The notes under the pieces are model-generated. The model did no database searches and was not told the origin of the DNA. It was given only the letters and a program-made list of their open reading frames with translations. The position numbers and the translations under genes were made by a program. Below, one piece after another: positions 21,425 through 30,568 of a DNA stretch of 64,000 nucleotides. Source of the stretch: Streptomyces sp. LHD-70 (lineage in GTDB: Bacteria > Actinomycetota > Actinomycetes > Streptomycetales > Streptomycetaceae); assembly GCF_031157275.1 (NCBI RefSeq), contig NZ_JAVIFW010000001.1:186001-250000 (forward strand), in the 5' to 3' direction. Numbering within the stretch: the stretch's first letter is position 1; each line of letters opens with the position of its first letter.

Positions 21425-22627
21425 ATGGCCGGATTGCGTACCAGTCGACTGCTCGCTCTCGTCCTCACCTTCGCCGCCGCAAGCGCGCACGCTCCCGCTG
21501 TCGCCGGGCCCGTGCGTGGGTGCGAGGTGTCCGTGCCGTATCGGGCCGGGGAGGACGGGTACGACACGTTCCGGATTCCGGCCGCGCTGCGCACCGCGGG
21601 CGGGGCCCTGCTCGCGTTCGCCGAGGGGCGGGTCGGGGGCGCCGGAGACACCGGGAACATCGACGTCGTCGTGAAGCGGTCCACGGACGGGGGCTGTACG
21701 TGGGGGCCGCTCAGCGTGGTCGCCGCCGGGGACGGGGACACGCGGGGCAACCCGGCGCCCGTCGTCGACCCGCGCACCGGTCGTGTCGTGCTGCTCACCT
21801 CGTACAACAGCGGGCAGGTCACCGAGGCGCAGATCATGCGCGGGGAGGCCACGGCCGAGCAGAGCCGACGGGTGTTCGTGCAGACCAGCCGGGACGACGG
21901 GCGGTCCTTCTCGCGGCCCCGGGACATCACGGCCGACGTGAAGCCGGAGCACTGGCGCTGGTACGCCACCGGGCCCGGCCACGCGATCGCCCTGACGCGC
22001 GGGCCGCACGCCGGGCGGCTCGTCGTACCGTCCAACCACTCCTCCGCGCCGCCCGCCGGTTCCCCCGACACCGGCCAGGAGGCCAAGTACTACGGTGCGC
22101 ACGCCCTCTACAGCGACGACGGCGGCCGCAACTGGGAGCTGGGGTTCGTGGAGGACGCGTACGAGGGTGTGGACAACGCGAACGAGTCGCTCGCGGCCCA
22201 ACTCCCGGACGGGCGGCTGTACTTCAGCGCTCGTGACCAGCACGGGCCGAGCGCCGGGAATCGGCTCGATTCCTATTCAAGTGACGGCGGGGAGTCCCTG
22301 GACCGGCCGTATCAGGTGCAGCCGACGCTGAACGACGTGCCGATCGTGCAGGCGAGCGTGCTGCAACTCGCCGGGCGGCGGGGCGGGTTGCTGTTCTCCG
22401 GTCCGTCCGTGCCCACGGCTCGGCAGGCGATGGCCGTGTGGCGCAGCGACGATTCCGGGCGGACCTTCCGGAAGGTCCTCACCGTGTCCGAGCTTCGGGC
22501 CGCCTACTCGGACCTGGTGCAGGTGGACGGGCGTACGGTCGGGCTGCTGTACGAGACGGGGGACACGGGGACGTACGAACGGATCGAGTTCCGGCGGTCC
22601 GCGGTGAGGGAGCTGGGGGAGTCCTAG
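21425..22627 (+). CDS. Exo-alpha-sialidase, secreted
   Basis: A 400-residue GH33-type sialidase with a signal peptide (residues 1 to about 28). The Arg-triad residue of the FRIP motif is at 50, the likely acid/base Asp at 80 (GNIDVVVK), the ANES Glu and SARDQ Arg follow, and the nucleophile Tyr is probably in AAYSDL near the C-terminus. Four good Asp boxes (STDGGCTWG, SRDDGRSFS, SDDGGRNWE, SDDSGRTFR) and one degenerate (SSDGGESLD) mark a six-bladed propeller. It releases terminal sialic acid from glycans outside the cell. AGGGAG before ATG 21425 decides the start. The promoter shares a motif with the transporter and gntR promoters. Confidence 0.92.
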   Translation: MAGLRTSRLLALVLTFAAASAHAPAVAGPVRGCEVSVPYRAGEDGYDTFRIPAALRTAGGALLAFAEGRVGGAGDTGNIDVVVKRSTDGGCTWGPLSVVAAGDGDTRGNPAPVVDPRTGRVVLLTSYNSGQVTEAQIMRGEATAEQSRRVFVQTSRDDGRSFSRPRDITADVKPEHWRWYATGPGHAIALTRGPHAGRLVVPSNHSSAPPAGSPDTGQEAKYYGAHALYSDDGGRNWELGFVEDAYEGVDNANESLAAQLPDGRLYFSARDQHGPSAGNRLDSYSSDGGESLDRPYQVQPTLNDVPIVQASVLQLAGRRGGLLFSGPSVPTARQAMAVWRSDDSGRTFRKVLTVSELRAAYSDLVQVDGRTVGLLYETGDTGTYERIEFRRSAVRELGES

Positions 22628-22644
22628 GGGGCGTCCTCCCCTAG
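22624..22644. terminator. Bidirectional hairpin containing both stop codons
   Basis: CTAGGGG and CCCCTAG pair around a seven-base loop. The left arm contains the sialidase TAG and the right arm the TAG of the convergent lyase gene, only 13 bp apart. Confidence 0.55.
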
Positions 22645-23585
22645 AGCAGCCCCGCCGCCGCCAGGTACTTCCCGACCTCGCCCACCTCCTGGGGAGACAG
22701 CGGGACCTGCGGTACCGCCGTGGCCGGGCAGTCGATCACGCCGCGCAGGTGCAGCGCCGCCTTGAACGCGCCGAGGGCCGAGGACGAGCCGCCCATGCGG
22801 GACGGGTCGCCGGCCCCGGTCATGCCGAACAGCGCGCACAGACGCTCCTGTTCGGTCCTCGCCCGGTCCCAGTCCCCCGCGCGGCAGGCCGCGTACAGGC
22901 GCACGTACCCCTCCGGGTCCACGTTGCCGAGGCCGGGCACGACCCCGTCCGCCCCCATCGCGAGCGCCGAGTCGACGGTGAGTTCCGCGCCGGTCAGCAC
23001 GCTGAAGCCCGACACGTCCGCACGCGCGCGGGCGCCCAGGAGGAGTTCGCGGAAGGCGCCCTCGTCGCCACTGGAGTCCTTGACACCGGCGAGGGCGCCC
23101 TCGTCCGCGAGGTCCAGGAGGAGGTCGCCAGGGAGTTTCGTGTGGACGGAGACCGGCAGGTCGTACGCGAAGACCGGGACCGGGGAGGCGGCGGCCAGGG
23201 TGCGGAAGTGGGTGGCGATCTCGGCCGGGTGCGTGCGCGTGTAGAAGGGCGCCGTGACGACCACCGCGTCCGCGCCCGCCACCGTCACGGCGTCCACGTG
23301 GTCCCGTACGCGCGGCGTCGTCATGTCGATCACCCCGGCGAGGACCGGGAGTTGACCGGCCACGTGGGCGGTGACCGTCTCGACGACCGTACGGCGATGA
23401 CGGTCGGGCAGATACGCCGCCTCCGAGGACGAGCCGAGGACGAACAGGCCGTCCACCCCCGCGCCCACCAGATGGTCCACGAGCCGGACCAGGGAGCCGA
23501 CGTCCACCTCGTGGTCCGGTGTCAGGGGCGTGCAGACAGGGGGGACGACACCGGTCAGCGAGGTCGGAGTGGCCGGAAGCGTCAT
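22641..23585 (-). CDS. NanA/DapA-family aldolase, probable sialate lyase
   Basis: A 314-residue class I aldolase of the dihydrodipicolinate synthase/N-acetylneuraminate lyase family. The Schiff-base Lys is K169 (GVKDSS) and the partner Tyr Y141 (FAYDLP), positions close to those of NanA. The carboxylate-binding loop reads LGSSSEA. NanA would split sialic acid into pyruvate and ManNAc. The family also contains DapA, KDG aldolase and hydroxyproline-pathway enzymes, so the substrate comes from context: a convergent sialidase and an upstream ABC transporter. Its ATG overlaps the upstream ATPase stop (ATGA), so it is the last gene of the transporter operon. Confidence 0.85.
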   Translation of the reverse strand: MTLPATPTSLTGVVPPVCTPLTPDHEVDVGSLVRLVDHLVGAGVDGLFVLGSSSEAAYLPDRHRRTVVETVTAHVAGQLPVLAGVIDMTTPRVRDHVDAVTVAGADAVVVTAPFYTRTHPAEIATHFRTLAAASPVPVFAYDLPVSVHTKLPGDLLLDLADEGALAGVKDSSGDEGAFRELLLGARARADVSGFSVLTGAELTVDSALAMGADGVVPGLGNVDPEGYVRLYAACRAGDWDRARTEQERLCALFGMTGAGDPSRMGGSSSALGAFKAALHLRGVIDCPATAVPQVPLSPQEVGEVGKYLAAAGLL

Positions 23586-24616
23586 GAACCCTCCTGGGGC
23601 ACGGCCGTGGCGGCGGCCTGGGTGACGAGTTCGTGGGTCGACTGGCCGTCGTCCACGGGGTGGTGGCAGCGGAAGCGACTCCCCGCCGCCACGGAACCCG
23701 TGAAGTCCGGCATCCGCTCCGCGCACTCCGCATCCGCCTTCCAGCAGCGGGTGCGGAAGGGGCACCCGCTGGGCGGCCGCGTCGCGGACGGCACCGGGCC
23801 GACCAGCGGGATCGGATCGATCGGGTCGAGCAGTCCGGGCGTCGCCGAGAACAGGGCGCGGGTGTACGGGTGGCGGGAGCGGGTGAGGACCTCGCCGGCG
23901 GGGGACTCCTCGACGATCCGGCCCAGGTACATGGTGATGACGCGGTCGCTCATCCGCCGCACCGTCTGGATGTCGTGCGAGACGAAGACCAGGGCGAGGC
24001 CCAGGCGGTCCTTCAGGTCGAGGAGGAGGTTGAGGATCTGGGCGCGCACGGAGACGTCCAGGGCGCTGGTCGGCTCGTCGGCGACGACCAGGCGGGGGTT
24101 CAGGGCCAGGGCGCGGGCGATCGCCACCCGTTGGCGCTGGCCGCCGGAGAGCTGTCCGGGCAGCCCGTCGGCGAGCACCTCGGGCAGGCCGACCAGGGAC
24201 ATCAACTCCCTTACACGGTCCTCGCGTTCGGCCGGTGTGCCGCGTCGGTGGACGTCGAGGGGGTCGCGCAGGATGCGGCGTACGGTCAGGCGGCGGTTCA
24301 GGGCGGTCGACGGGTCCTGGAAGATCATGCCCGCGCCGGTGCCGACCGCTGCGCGGCGCTCGGCGGGGGGCATCGTCCAGAGGTCTCGGCCGCCGAACTC
24401 GACCGTTCCTGTGGTGGGTTGCTGTACGCCTACCAGGACCTTGGCGAGGGTGCTTTTGCCGCAGCCGGATTCGCCGACGATGCCTACTGTTTCGCCGGGG
24501 GTGATGGTGAGGTCGGCGTTCGTCAGGGCGTACACCCGGTCGCGGGAGAGGAGTCCTCCGGTGCGGGCTCGGTGTACGACGTGGGCGTTCTTCAACTCGA
24601 CTAGCGCGTCGGTCAC
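23582..24616 (-). CDS. Oligopeptide-type ABC transporter ATPase (DppF-like)
   Basis: A 344-residue ATPase: Walker [10 protein letters not shown], signature LSGGQRQR, Walker B VVADEPTSALD and the oligo_HPY C-terminus PSGCPFRTRC with four Cys. This is the second, DppF-type subunit; the DppD-type subunit is fused to a permease in the next gene upstream. A GTG start at 24616 was chosen; the frame further upstream runs into an intergenic repeat. Translationally coupled to the lyase gene downstream. With the solute-binding protein and permeases it would form one importer. Confidence 0.92.
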   Translation of the reverse strand: MTDALVELKNAHVVHRARTGGLLSRDRVYALTNADLTITPGETVGIVGESGCGKSTLAKVLVGVQQPTTGTVEFGGRDLWTMPPAERRAAVGTGAGMIFQDPSTALNRRLTVRRILRDPLDVHRRGTPAEREDRVRELMSLVGLPEVLADGLPGQLSGGQRQRVAIARALALNPRLVVADEPTSALDVSVRAQILNLLLDLKDRLGLALVFVSHDIQTVRRMSDRVITMYLGRIVEESPAGEVLTRSRHPYTRALFSATPGLLDPIDPIPLVGPVPSATRPPSGCPFRTRCWKADAECAERMPDFTGSVAAGSRFRCHHPVDDGQSTHELVTQAAATAVPQEGS

Positions 24617-24649
24617 TTGTTGGCCTCGCCTTCGGTGGGTTGTCTTCGC

Positions 24650-24815
24650 CCGCCCCGCCGTCGTGGCTGGTCGCGCCCCGCGGCGGAGCCGCACATGTCA
24701 CAGCCCCGCGCCCCTTTGAAGACAGCCCCTCCGGCGCTTGAGGAGCGGGGGTCCGGGGGCGGAGCCCCCGAAGCTCCGCAGGATTTCGGGAAGGGGCGGG
24801 GTGGGGATGGAGAAC
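24650..24815. repeat. Composite intergenic repeat inside the ABC operon
   Basis: Two repeat families lie end to end. The first is GTGGCTGGTCGCGCCCC...CCCCGCGCCCCTTT, a phrase common between Streptomyces genes. The second is a copy of the window's GCCCCTCCGGCG...CGGGGGCGGAGCCCCCG...GGGAAGGGGCGGGG element, with a strong hairpin. It separates the permease-ATPase fusion from the second ATPase and could reduce downstream transcription. Confidence 0.7.
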
Positions 24816-24829
24816 GTGCCGTCCGCCGC

Positions 24830-26821
24830 TCACCGCACCGGCTCGCTTCCCCGCTGAGACGGCACCGTCAACGCGACCGCAGGGTGGTGGCACGCCACCG
24901 AGTGGGCCCGGCCCGGACCGGCGAGGTCCGGGGCCGTCGTACCGCACACCCCACTCGCCGAAGGGCACCGATCCGCGAACCTGCACCCCGAAGGGAAATC
25001 TGCCGGAGACGGCACAACCCCCCTGATCTGCGTGAGCCGCTGCGCCGCCGACTCCAGGGACAGGACGGAGCCGAGCAGCCCGCGCGTGTAGTGGTGGGCG
25101 GGCGCGGCCACCAGGTCGGCCGTCACGCCCGTCTCCACGATCTGGCCGCCGTACATCACCACCACCCGGTCTGTGACGTCTGCGACCAGGGCCAGGTCGT
25201 GCGAGACCAGGATCAGGGCGAAGCCCAACTCCTCGCGCAGGCGAAGCAGCAGCTCGATCACCTGGGCCTGGACCGTCACGTCGAGCGCCGTCGTCGGCTC
25301 GTCGGCGACGATCAGCTTCGGGTTGCGGGACAGGGCCATGGCGATCAGGACGCGCTGGCGCTGGCCGCCGGAGAGTTCGTGCGGGTAGCTGCGCAGGGTG
25401 CGGTCCGGGTCGAGGCCGACGAGTTCGAGGAGTTCGACGGCCGTACGGGCCCCACCCCTGCGGATGACCTGCTTCAACTGGGCCCGGATCGTCATCGACG
25501 GGTTCAGGGACGACAGCGCGTCCTGGTACACCATCGCCATGTCGTGGCCGAGCAGACGGCGCCGCGCGCTCATCGGGAGGTCGGTCAACTCCCGTCCGTC
25601 GAACGTGACTTGGCCCCCTATCCGGGCTCCCTTCGGCTGCAGGCCCATCACGGTGAGCGCGGTCAGCGACTTGCCGCAGCCGGACTCGCCGACCAGGCCG
25701 AGGACTTCACCGGGGCGTACGTCGAAGCTGATGCCGTCGACGATGTCCGTACCGCCGTGCCGGGCGTCGAAGCCGATGGCCAGGTCGGTGACCTCCAGGA
25801 CGGGCGGCCCGGAGGGCAGCGGGCGGGCGCGGGAGCGCAGGCGGGCGGCGGCCTCCGTGAGGCCCGGGAGTTCGAGGACCTTGCCGGTGCCCGGCTCGGC
25901 GGCCTCCCACTTGTCCTGCGTACGCGCCCGCCGGGACGGCACGTCACGGGCGGCCGGCGCGGCCCAGGCGTCCGAGACGCCCTCGGACAGGACGTTCAGG
26001 GCGAGCACGGTGACGAGCATCAGCAGGCCCGGGAAGACCGTGGCCCACCAGCCGCCGGTGAGCACCATGTTCTTGCCGTCGGCGATGACGCTGCCCCAGG
26101 ACGGGTCGGGCGGCGCCACCCCCGCCCCGATGAACGACAGCGAGGCCTCGAAGACGATCGCCTCGGCGACCTGCACGGTGCAGAACACCAGGATCGGGGC
26201 CGCGCAGTTGACGGCCACGTGCTTGAGGACGATGTGCGGGGTGCGGGCGCCGATGACGCGTTCGGCCGTCACGTAGTCCTCGCCGTACTGGTCCATGACG
26301 TTGGCGCGGACGACACGGGCGATCGGCGGGGTGTAGAGGAACGCGATGGCGAGGATCAGGACCGGGATGCTGCCGCCGAACACCGCGATCAGGACGGCCG
26401 CGAGCGCGATGCCCGGGAACGCCATGACGATGTCGAGGCAGCGCATCATGAACTCGTCGACCGACTTGCGCGAGGTCGCCGCGATCGCCCCGAGCGCCGC
26501 GCCCGCGACCAGGCCGAGCACGGTCGCGCCGAGGCCGATGACGAGGGAGAGCCGTGCCCCGTACATCAGCCGGCTGAGGATGTCCCGGCCGAGGCTGTCC
26601 TGGCCCATCCAGTGCGCGGCGGACGGACTGCCGGTGCCGTCGGCCATCGCGGCCTGGTCGAGCGGGTCGTGCGGGGCGAGCAGCGGGGCGAGGACGGCCA
26701 TCAGGACGACGACGCCGATCACCCCGACCGCGATCCGGGAGAGCAGGGGCAGACGCCGGAACCCGCGCAGCCGGACGCCGGGCCGGGACAGTGCCTCCGC
26801 CAGTTGCTTACGGGTCCTCAC
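24830..26821 (-). CDS. ABC permease-ATPase fusion (DppC-DppD)
   Basis: A 663-residue fusion. Residues 1 to about 290 are a DppC-type permease (OppC_N segment, five to six helices, [17 protein letters not shown] and the EAA-type loop [19 protein letters not shown]). A 60-residue hydrophilic linker leads to a DppD-type ATPase (Walker [29 protein letters not shown], oligo_[12 protein letters not shown]). Fusion fixes the permease:ATPase ratio and is seen in some actinobacterial peptide-type importers. The Walker A Ser/Thr is Ser. It lies between the DppB gene and the second ATPase. Confidence 0.93.
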   Translation of the reverse strand: MRTRKQLAEALSRPGVRLRGFRRLPLLSRIAVGVIGVVVLMAVLAPLLAPHDPLDQAAMADGTGSPSAAHWMGQDSLGRDILSRLMYGARLSLVIGLGATVLGLVAGAALGAIAATSRKSVDEFMMRCLDIVMAFPGIALAAVLIAVFGGSIPVLILAIAFLYTPPIARVVRANVMDQYGEDYVTAERVIGARTPHIVLKHVAVNCAAPILVFCTVQVAEAIVFEASLSFIGAGVAPPDPSWGSVIADGKNMVLTGGWWATVFPGLLMLVTVLALNVLSEGVSDAWAAPAARDVPSRRARTQDKWEAAEPGTGKVLELPGLTEAAARLRSRARPLPSGPPVLEVTDLAIGFDARHGGTDIVDGISFDVRPGEVLGLVGESGCGKSLTALTVMGLQPKGARIGGQVTFDGRELTDLPMSARRRLLGHDMAMVYQDALSSLNPSMTIRAQLKQVIRRGGARTAVELLELVGLDPDRTLRSYPHELSGGQRQRVLIAMALSRNPKLIVADEPTTALDVTVQAQVIELLLRLREELGFALILVSHDLALVADVTDRVVVMYGGQIVETGVTADLVAAPAHHYTRGLLGSVLSLESAAQRLTQIRGVVPSPADFPSGCRFADRCPSASGVCGTTAPDLAGPGRAHSVACHHPAVALTVPSQRGSEPVR

Positions 26822-26884
26822 GCGGCGCTCCTCGGGCGGGGAGCGGCGCTCCTCGGACGGGGAGCGGCGCTCCTCGGACAGGGA
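26822..26884. repeat. 21-bp tandem repeat, 3 units
   Basis: Three units of GCGGCGCTCCTCGG(G/A)C(G/A)GGGA lie between the two permease genes. The unit begins with the same bases as the 3' end of the DppB gene (GCGGCGCTCCTC, encoding Arg-Ser-Ala-Ala on the minus strand), so the array seems to have grown from that end. Confidence 0.75.
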
Positions 26885-26900
26885 AAGGCCAGCAGGTTCC

Positions 26901-27860
26901 TCACGCGGCGCTCCTCAACCGGGGGTTGACCAGGAGATACAGGATGTCGATCGCGAGGTTCACGACGACGAAGCCGGCGGCCGTGGTGATCACCACGCCC
27001 TGGACGACGGCCGGGTCGCCGTTCTTCACGGCCGTGATCATCAGGTTGCCCATGCCGGGCAGCGCGAAGATCGTCTCGGTGACGACCGCGCCGCCGAGCA
27101 GATAGCCGAACCGCAGGCCGAGCACCGTCAGCGGATTGATCAGGGCGTTGCGCAGCACGTTCCGCCCGACCACGACGACCGGCGGGAGCCCGCTGCCGAT
27201 CGCCGTGCGGACGTAGTCCTTGTCCAGCTCCTCCACCACCGCGGTCCGCACGATCCGGGTGAGCTGGGCCGCGACCGGCAGGGACAGGGCGAACGCGGGC
27301 AGTGTCATGGTCTTCAGCCAGCCGGTGAACGAGTCCGCCGGGTTGACGTATCCGCTCGTCGGGAACCAGCCCGCGCCCACCGCCAGGTACTGGATCATCA
27401 ACAGCGCCAGCCAGAACCCGGGCGCCGCGACACCGGTCAGGGAGAGCACCCGGATCAGCTGGTCCGGCAGGCGGTCGCGGTAGATGGCCGCGGTGACGCC
27501 GAGGACCAGGGAGAGCACCACCCCGATGCCGAGCCCCAGGAACGTGAGCTGCATGGTGAGCGGAAGAGCGGTGCTGACCTGGTCGAGCACCGGCGCCCGG
27601 GTGAGGACGCTGATGCCCATGTCGCCCTGGAGCAGCTCGCCGACGAACGCCACGTACCGGACCGGCAGCGGGTCGAGCAGGCCGTTCTCCAGCCGGAACT
27701 GGTGCAGTTGCTCCGGGGTGGGGTTGGCGCCCATGAAGAACGCGGCGGCCGGGTCGATGTCCGAGAACCGCATGACGAGGAACACGAACAGCACGATGCC
27801 CAGCATCAGCGGGACGAGCAGGGCGATACGGCGGAGAAGGATCCTGGCGATCTGGACCAT
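26901..27860 (-). CDS. ABC transporter permease (DppB-like)
   Basis: A 319-residue inner-membrane permease with an N-terminal helix, a periplasmic-type loop and five further helices. The BPD_transp_1 loop (DYVRTAIGSGLPPVVVVGRNVLRNALI) is intact. Partner of the fused DppC half. It starts 58 bp after the solute-binding-protein stop, in the order binding protein, DppB, DppC-D, DppF, lyase. Confidence 0.94.
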   Translation of the reverse strand: MVQIARILLRRIALLVPLMLGIVLFVFLVMRFSDIDPAAAFFMGANPTPEQLHQFRLENGLLDPLPVRYVAFVGELLQGDMGISVLTRAPVLDQVSTALPLTMQLTFLGLGIGVVLSLVLGVTAAIYRDRLPDQLIRVLSLTGVAAPGFWLALLMIQYLAVGAGWFPTSGYVNPADSFTGWLKTMTLPAFALSLPVAAQLTRIVRTAVVEELDKDYVRTAIGSGLPPVVVVGRNVLRNALINPLTVLGLRFGYLLGGAVVTETIFALPGMGNLMITAVKNGDPAVVQGVVITTAAGFVVVNLAIDILYLLVNPRLRSAA

Positions 27861-27918
27861 GCGGATTCACGCCCCCGTGACGTCGGTCTGAACCATGTGA
27901 ACTCCCGCTCTGCCAGGC

Positions 27919-29553
27919 CTAGTTGGCGGGTTTTGCCTGGAGCAGGTTGATGCCGGGGTACGGCTGCGCGCGGACGCCGCCGAGCTTGTCCGGGTCCCAG
28001 GCCGTCATGAGTTCGTTGTGGACGACCGGGTAGATCACGGCGTTCTCCGCGACGACGTCGATGTACTCCTGGACCATCTGCTTCTTCTTCTCGGCGTCGG
28101 CCTCGCGGGTGGCCTGCTCCATCAGCTTGAAGAGCTTCTTGGCCTCGGAGTTCTCGGCCCAACGGGCGTACTGCATCCAGAGGTTCGCGGGCCCGTAGTT
28201 GTAGTGCATGATCAGGTCGGCCTCGACACCGAACTGGTTCGGGTTGGAGGCGGCCGCGACGACCTGGAAGTCCTTCTTCTGGTCGAGCTTGGTGAACAGG
28301 GCGGCGGTCTCCTGCGGTGCGAGCGTGGTCTCGACGCCGATCTTCCGCCAGGACTCCTCGATGGTCGGCAGGCAGTCCACGATCCAACTGACGTTCACGG
28401 CCATCAGGTTGACCTTCAGATCGGTCACCCCGGCGTCCTTGAGCAGCTGCCGGGCCTTCTCCGGGGCATACGCGTAGACCGTCTTCGCCGCGCGGTACGA
28501 GGGGTTGGCCTCGTCGAGGAACGAGGTGGACGCCTTGCCGTGGCCCTTGAGCGCGGCCGAGATCATCTTGTCCCGGTCGATGGCGTAGTGCAGGGCCTGC
28601 CGGACGCGGACGTCGTCGAAGGGCTTGTGGGCCGTGTTGAACATCAGGAACAGGTGGTTCATCCCGGCGCCGCCCTCGACCTTCAGGCCGTCCTTCTCCA
28701 GCTGGGCGATATTGGCGTACGGGACGTTGTCCGCGATCTGCGCGCCCGCGCCCGAGCCGGAGATCTTGGCGACGCGAGGCGCGGCGTCCACGATCGTCAG
28801 CCAGTTCATCTTCTTGAACGTGGCCTTGCGCGGGCCGTTGTAGTCGGCGAACGCCTCGAACGTGGAGTTGGACTTGGCGTGGTGCGCGGTCAGCTTGTAC
28901 GGGCCCGAGCCGACGGCGAGGCCCGCGATGGCCTTCTCCCACGCGCCCGGCTTGGAGAACACATGCTTCGGCATGATCTTGGCGAGGGTGAGCCGCGCGG
29001 CGCCGTCCGGGAACGGGAACTTGAGGACCAGCTCCACGCTCCGCTCGTCGACCTTCTTGACCTCCTTCAGCCAGGACAGGAAGAAGCCCTGGGCGAGGGT
29101 CACGGTGTCCGGGTCGAGGATCCGGTCGAAGGTGAAGACCACGTCGTCGGCGGTGACGGGCTTGCCGTCGTGCCACTTCGCGCCGGAGCGCAGCGTGAAC
29201 TTCCATCTCGTGGCGGTCGTCAGGTCGGCCGGGATCTCGGTGGCGAGCGCCGCGTAGGGCTCGCGGCTGATCGGGTCGGTGTCGAGGAGGCCTTCGTAGA
29301 TGTGGTGGTTGGCCGCCATCGAGAACGCGGACGCGGTCTGCGTCGGGTCCCAGCTGCCGTCGTTGCCGTAGCCGATGACGGCGGTCAGGGTGTCGAGGGA
29401 GCCCTTTGAGTCGCCCCCGCCGTCGGTCGTCGACTCCGGGCCGCCCGAGCAGGCGGAGAGGGTCGTGGTGATGGCGGCGGCCGCGCCGATGGCGCCCGTG
29501 TACTTGAGGAAGGACCGGCGGTGCAGCGCCCGTCCAGAGGTCGCGTCGCTCAC
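27919..29553 (-). CDS. Peptide-type ABC solute-binding lipoprotein
   Basis: A 544-residue SBP_5 family lipoprotein. A twin-arginine signal (HRRSFLK, Arg 12-13) and a lipobox LSAC with Cys 35 show Tat export and lipid anchoring. The mature domain has family signatures WKFTLRSGAKWHDGKPVTADDVVFTFDR and DVRVRQALHYAIDR, here in separate stretches. SBP_5 proteins carry peptides, nickel, oligosaccharides and, in some Pasteurellaceae and bifidobacteria, sialic acid. GTG 29553 has GGAG seven bases upstream. It is the first gene of the importer operon, with the heptad motif 41 bp upstream. Confidence 0.92.
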   Translation of the reverse strand: MSDATSGRALHRRSFLKYTGAIGAAAAITTTLSACSGGPESTTDGGGDSKGSLDTLTAVIGYGNDGSWDPTQTASAFSMAANHHIYEGLLDTDPISREPYAALATEIPADLTTATRWKFTLRSGAKWHDGKPVTADDVVFTFDRILDPDTVTLAQGFFLSWLKEVKKVDERSVELVLKFPFPDGAARLTLAKIMPKHVFSKPGAWEKAIAGLAVGSGPYKLTAHHAKSNSTFEAFADYNGPRKATFKKMNWLTIVDAAPRVAKISGSGAGAQIADNVPYANIAQLEKDGLKVEGGAGMNHLFLMFNTAHKPFDDVRVRQALHYAIDRDKMISAALKGHGKASTSFLDEANPSYRAAKTVYAYAPEKARQLLKDAGVTDLKVNLMAVNVSWIVDCLPTIEESWRKIGVETTLAPQETAALFTKLDQKKDFQVVAAASNPNQFGVEADLIMHYNYGPANLWMQYARWAENSEAKKLFKLMEQATREADAEKKKQMVQEYIDVVAENAVIYPVVHNELMTAWDPDKLGGVRAQPYPGINLLQAKPAN

Positions 29554-29593
29554 GGTGTCTCCAAGTCCCGGGGGAGAGTGGGCGGTTGGGAGA

Positions 29594-29609
29594 TCCCACG
29601 TCCTACGTC
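29594..29609. promoter_or_regulatory. Heptad repeat operator, importer promoter
   Basis: TCCCACGTCCTACGTC, upstream of the minus-strand importer operon. It matches the sialidase site at 14 of 16 positions and the inverted gntR site at 15 of 16. Confidence 0.6.
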
Positions 29610-29746
29610 TATGAGGTAGCGCGACCATAAGAGCGCCTGCGGGGGCGGTCAAGAGATCGCGCAAGGATCGTTTCCGCAGGCCCTCACCGCACAACTACCC
29701 AGTACGATGCGCCGAGTTCGGGCCCCGGTCGTACGAGTTTGCTCCT

Positions 29747-29762
29747 GACGTGGGACGTGGGA
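29747..29762. promoter_or_regulatory. Heptad repeat operator, gntR promoter
   Basis: GACGTGGGACGTGGGA, the reverse complement of TCCCACGTCCCACGTC, 27 bp before the gntR ATG. It is an inverted copy of the importer-side site 140 bp away. GGTCGTACG also occurs twice nearby (29727 and 29771). Confidence 0.6.
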
Positions 29763-29788
29763 CGTCCTTCGGTCGTACGCTGTGCCGC

Positions 29789-30568
29789 ATGTCCGAGGAG
29801 CCAAGGAACACGAGGCAGGCCTCTGCCCGGGAACGGCGCGTGGGCACCCAGATCCGGCGGGACGTCATGCAGCTGATCCTCGACCGCAGACTTCCCCCCG
29901 GCGCCCCGCTGCCCACCGAGGCGGAGCTGATGGAGAGCCTCGGGGTGAGCAGAAACTCCGTACGCGAGGCACTGAAGGCGCTGCAGGCCCTGGACATCGT
30001 GGAGATCAGACACGGCTACGGCACCTACGTCGGCCAGGCCTCGCTCACCCCGTTCGTGGACGGGCTCACCTTCCGCACCCTGGCCCGCGTCGCCGACGAC
30101 CACGCGGCGCTCACCGAGATCCTCCAGGTCCGCGAGGTCCTGGAGGAGGGCCTGATCCGGCGGGTCGCGGGCGGCATCGACGACGCGGAACTCGCCCGCC
30201 TGGAGTCCATAGTCGGCCGGATGGAAGAGGCCGCCCACGCCGGCGAGTCCTTCCCCGACCTCGACCGCGAGTTCCACGAGACGCTCTACGAGACCCTCGG
30301 CAACGACCTCGTGCCGCAGCTCCTCGCCGCGTTCTGGCACGTCTTCCACCGGGTGGCGAAGGCCCGCGGCTGGACCCGCGACCCGGCGCCCGAGGTCACC
30401 GCCTGCCGCCACCGGGACATCCTCACGGCGCTGCGCGCGCGGGACGTGGCGGGCGCGGAGCAGGCGATGGCGGACCACTTCCGGGGTATCGAGGCCAGGC
30501 CCCGCGACCGCGGCATGATCCGCCGGGAAGGGCCTGGGTCAGGACCAGCGACATTGGGGGTCAAGTGA
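29789..30568 (+). CDS. GntR/FadR-type regulator
   Basis: A 259-residue regulator: a GntR winged helix (about 15-85; PTEAELMESLGVSRNSVREALKAL) and a C-terminal FCD all-helical effector domain (LQVREVLEEGLIRR...). The FCD metal/effector His and Asp are plausible (FHETLYETLGN, CRHRDILTALRARD). FadR-subfamily members respond to small organic acids and sugar acids. Divergent from the importer operon and overlapping the beta-galactosidase start (GTGA), so it very likely controls both sides. Candidate operators are the heptad sites on each side of the spacer. Confidence 0.9.
   Translation: MSEEPRNTRQASARERRVGTQIRRDVMQLILDRRLPPGAPLPTEAELMESLGVSRNSVREALKALQALDIVEIRHGYGTYVGQASLTPFVDGLTFRTLARVADDHAALTEILQVREVLEEGLIRRVAGGIDDAELARLESIVGRMEEAAHAGESFPDLDREFHETLYETLGNDLVPQLLAAFWHVFHRVAKARGWTRDPAPEVTACRHRDILTALRARDVAGAEQAMADHFRGIEARPRDRGMIRREGPGSGPATLGVK

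Noticed and set aside
29782..30564. N-terminal extension of the beta-galactosidase frame
   Set aside because: It lies over the GntR gene in another frame with shadow composition; the GTG at 30565 overlaps the gntR stop in the usual coupled way.
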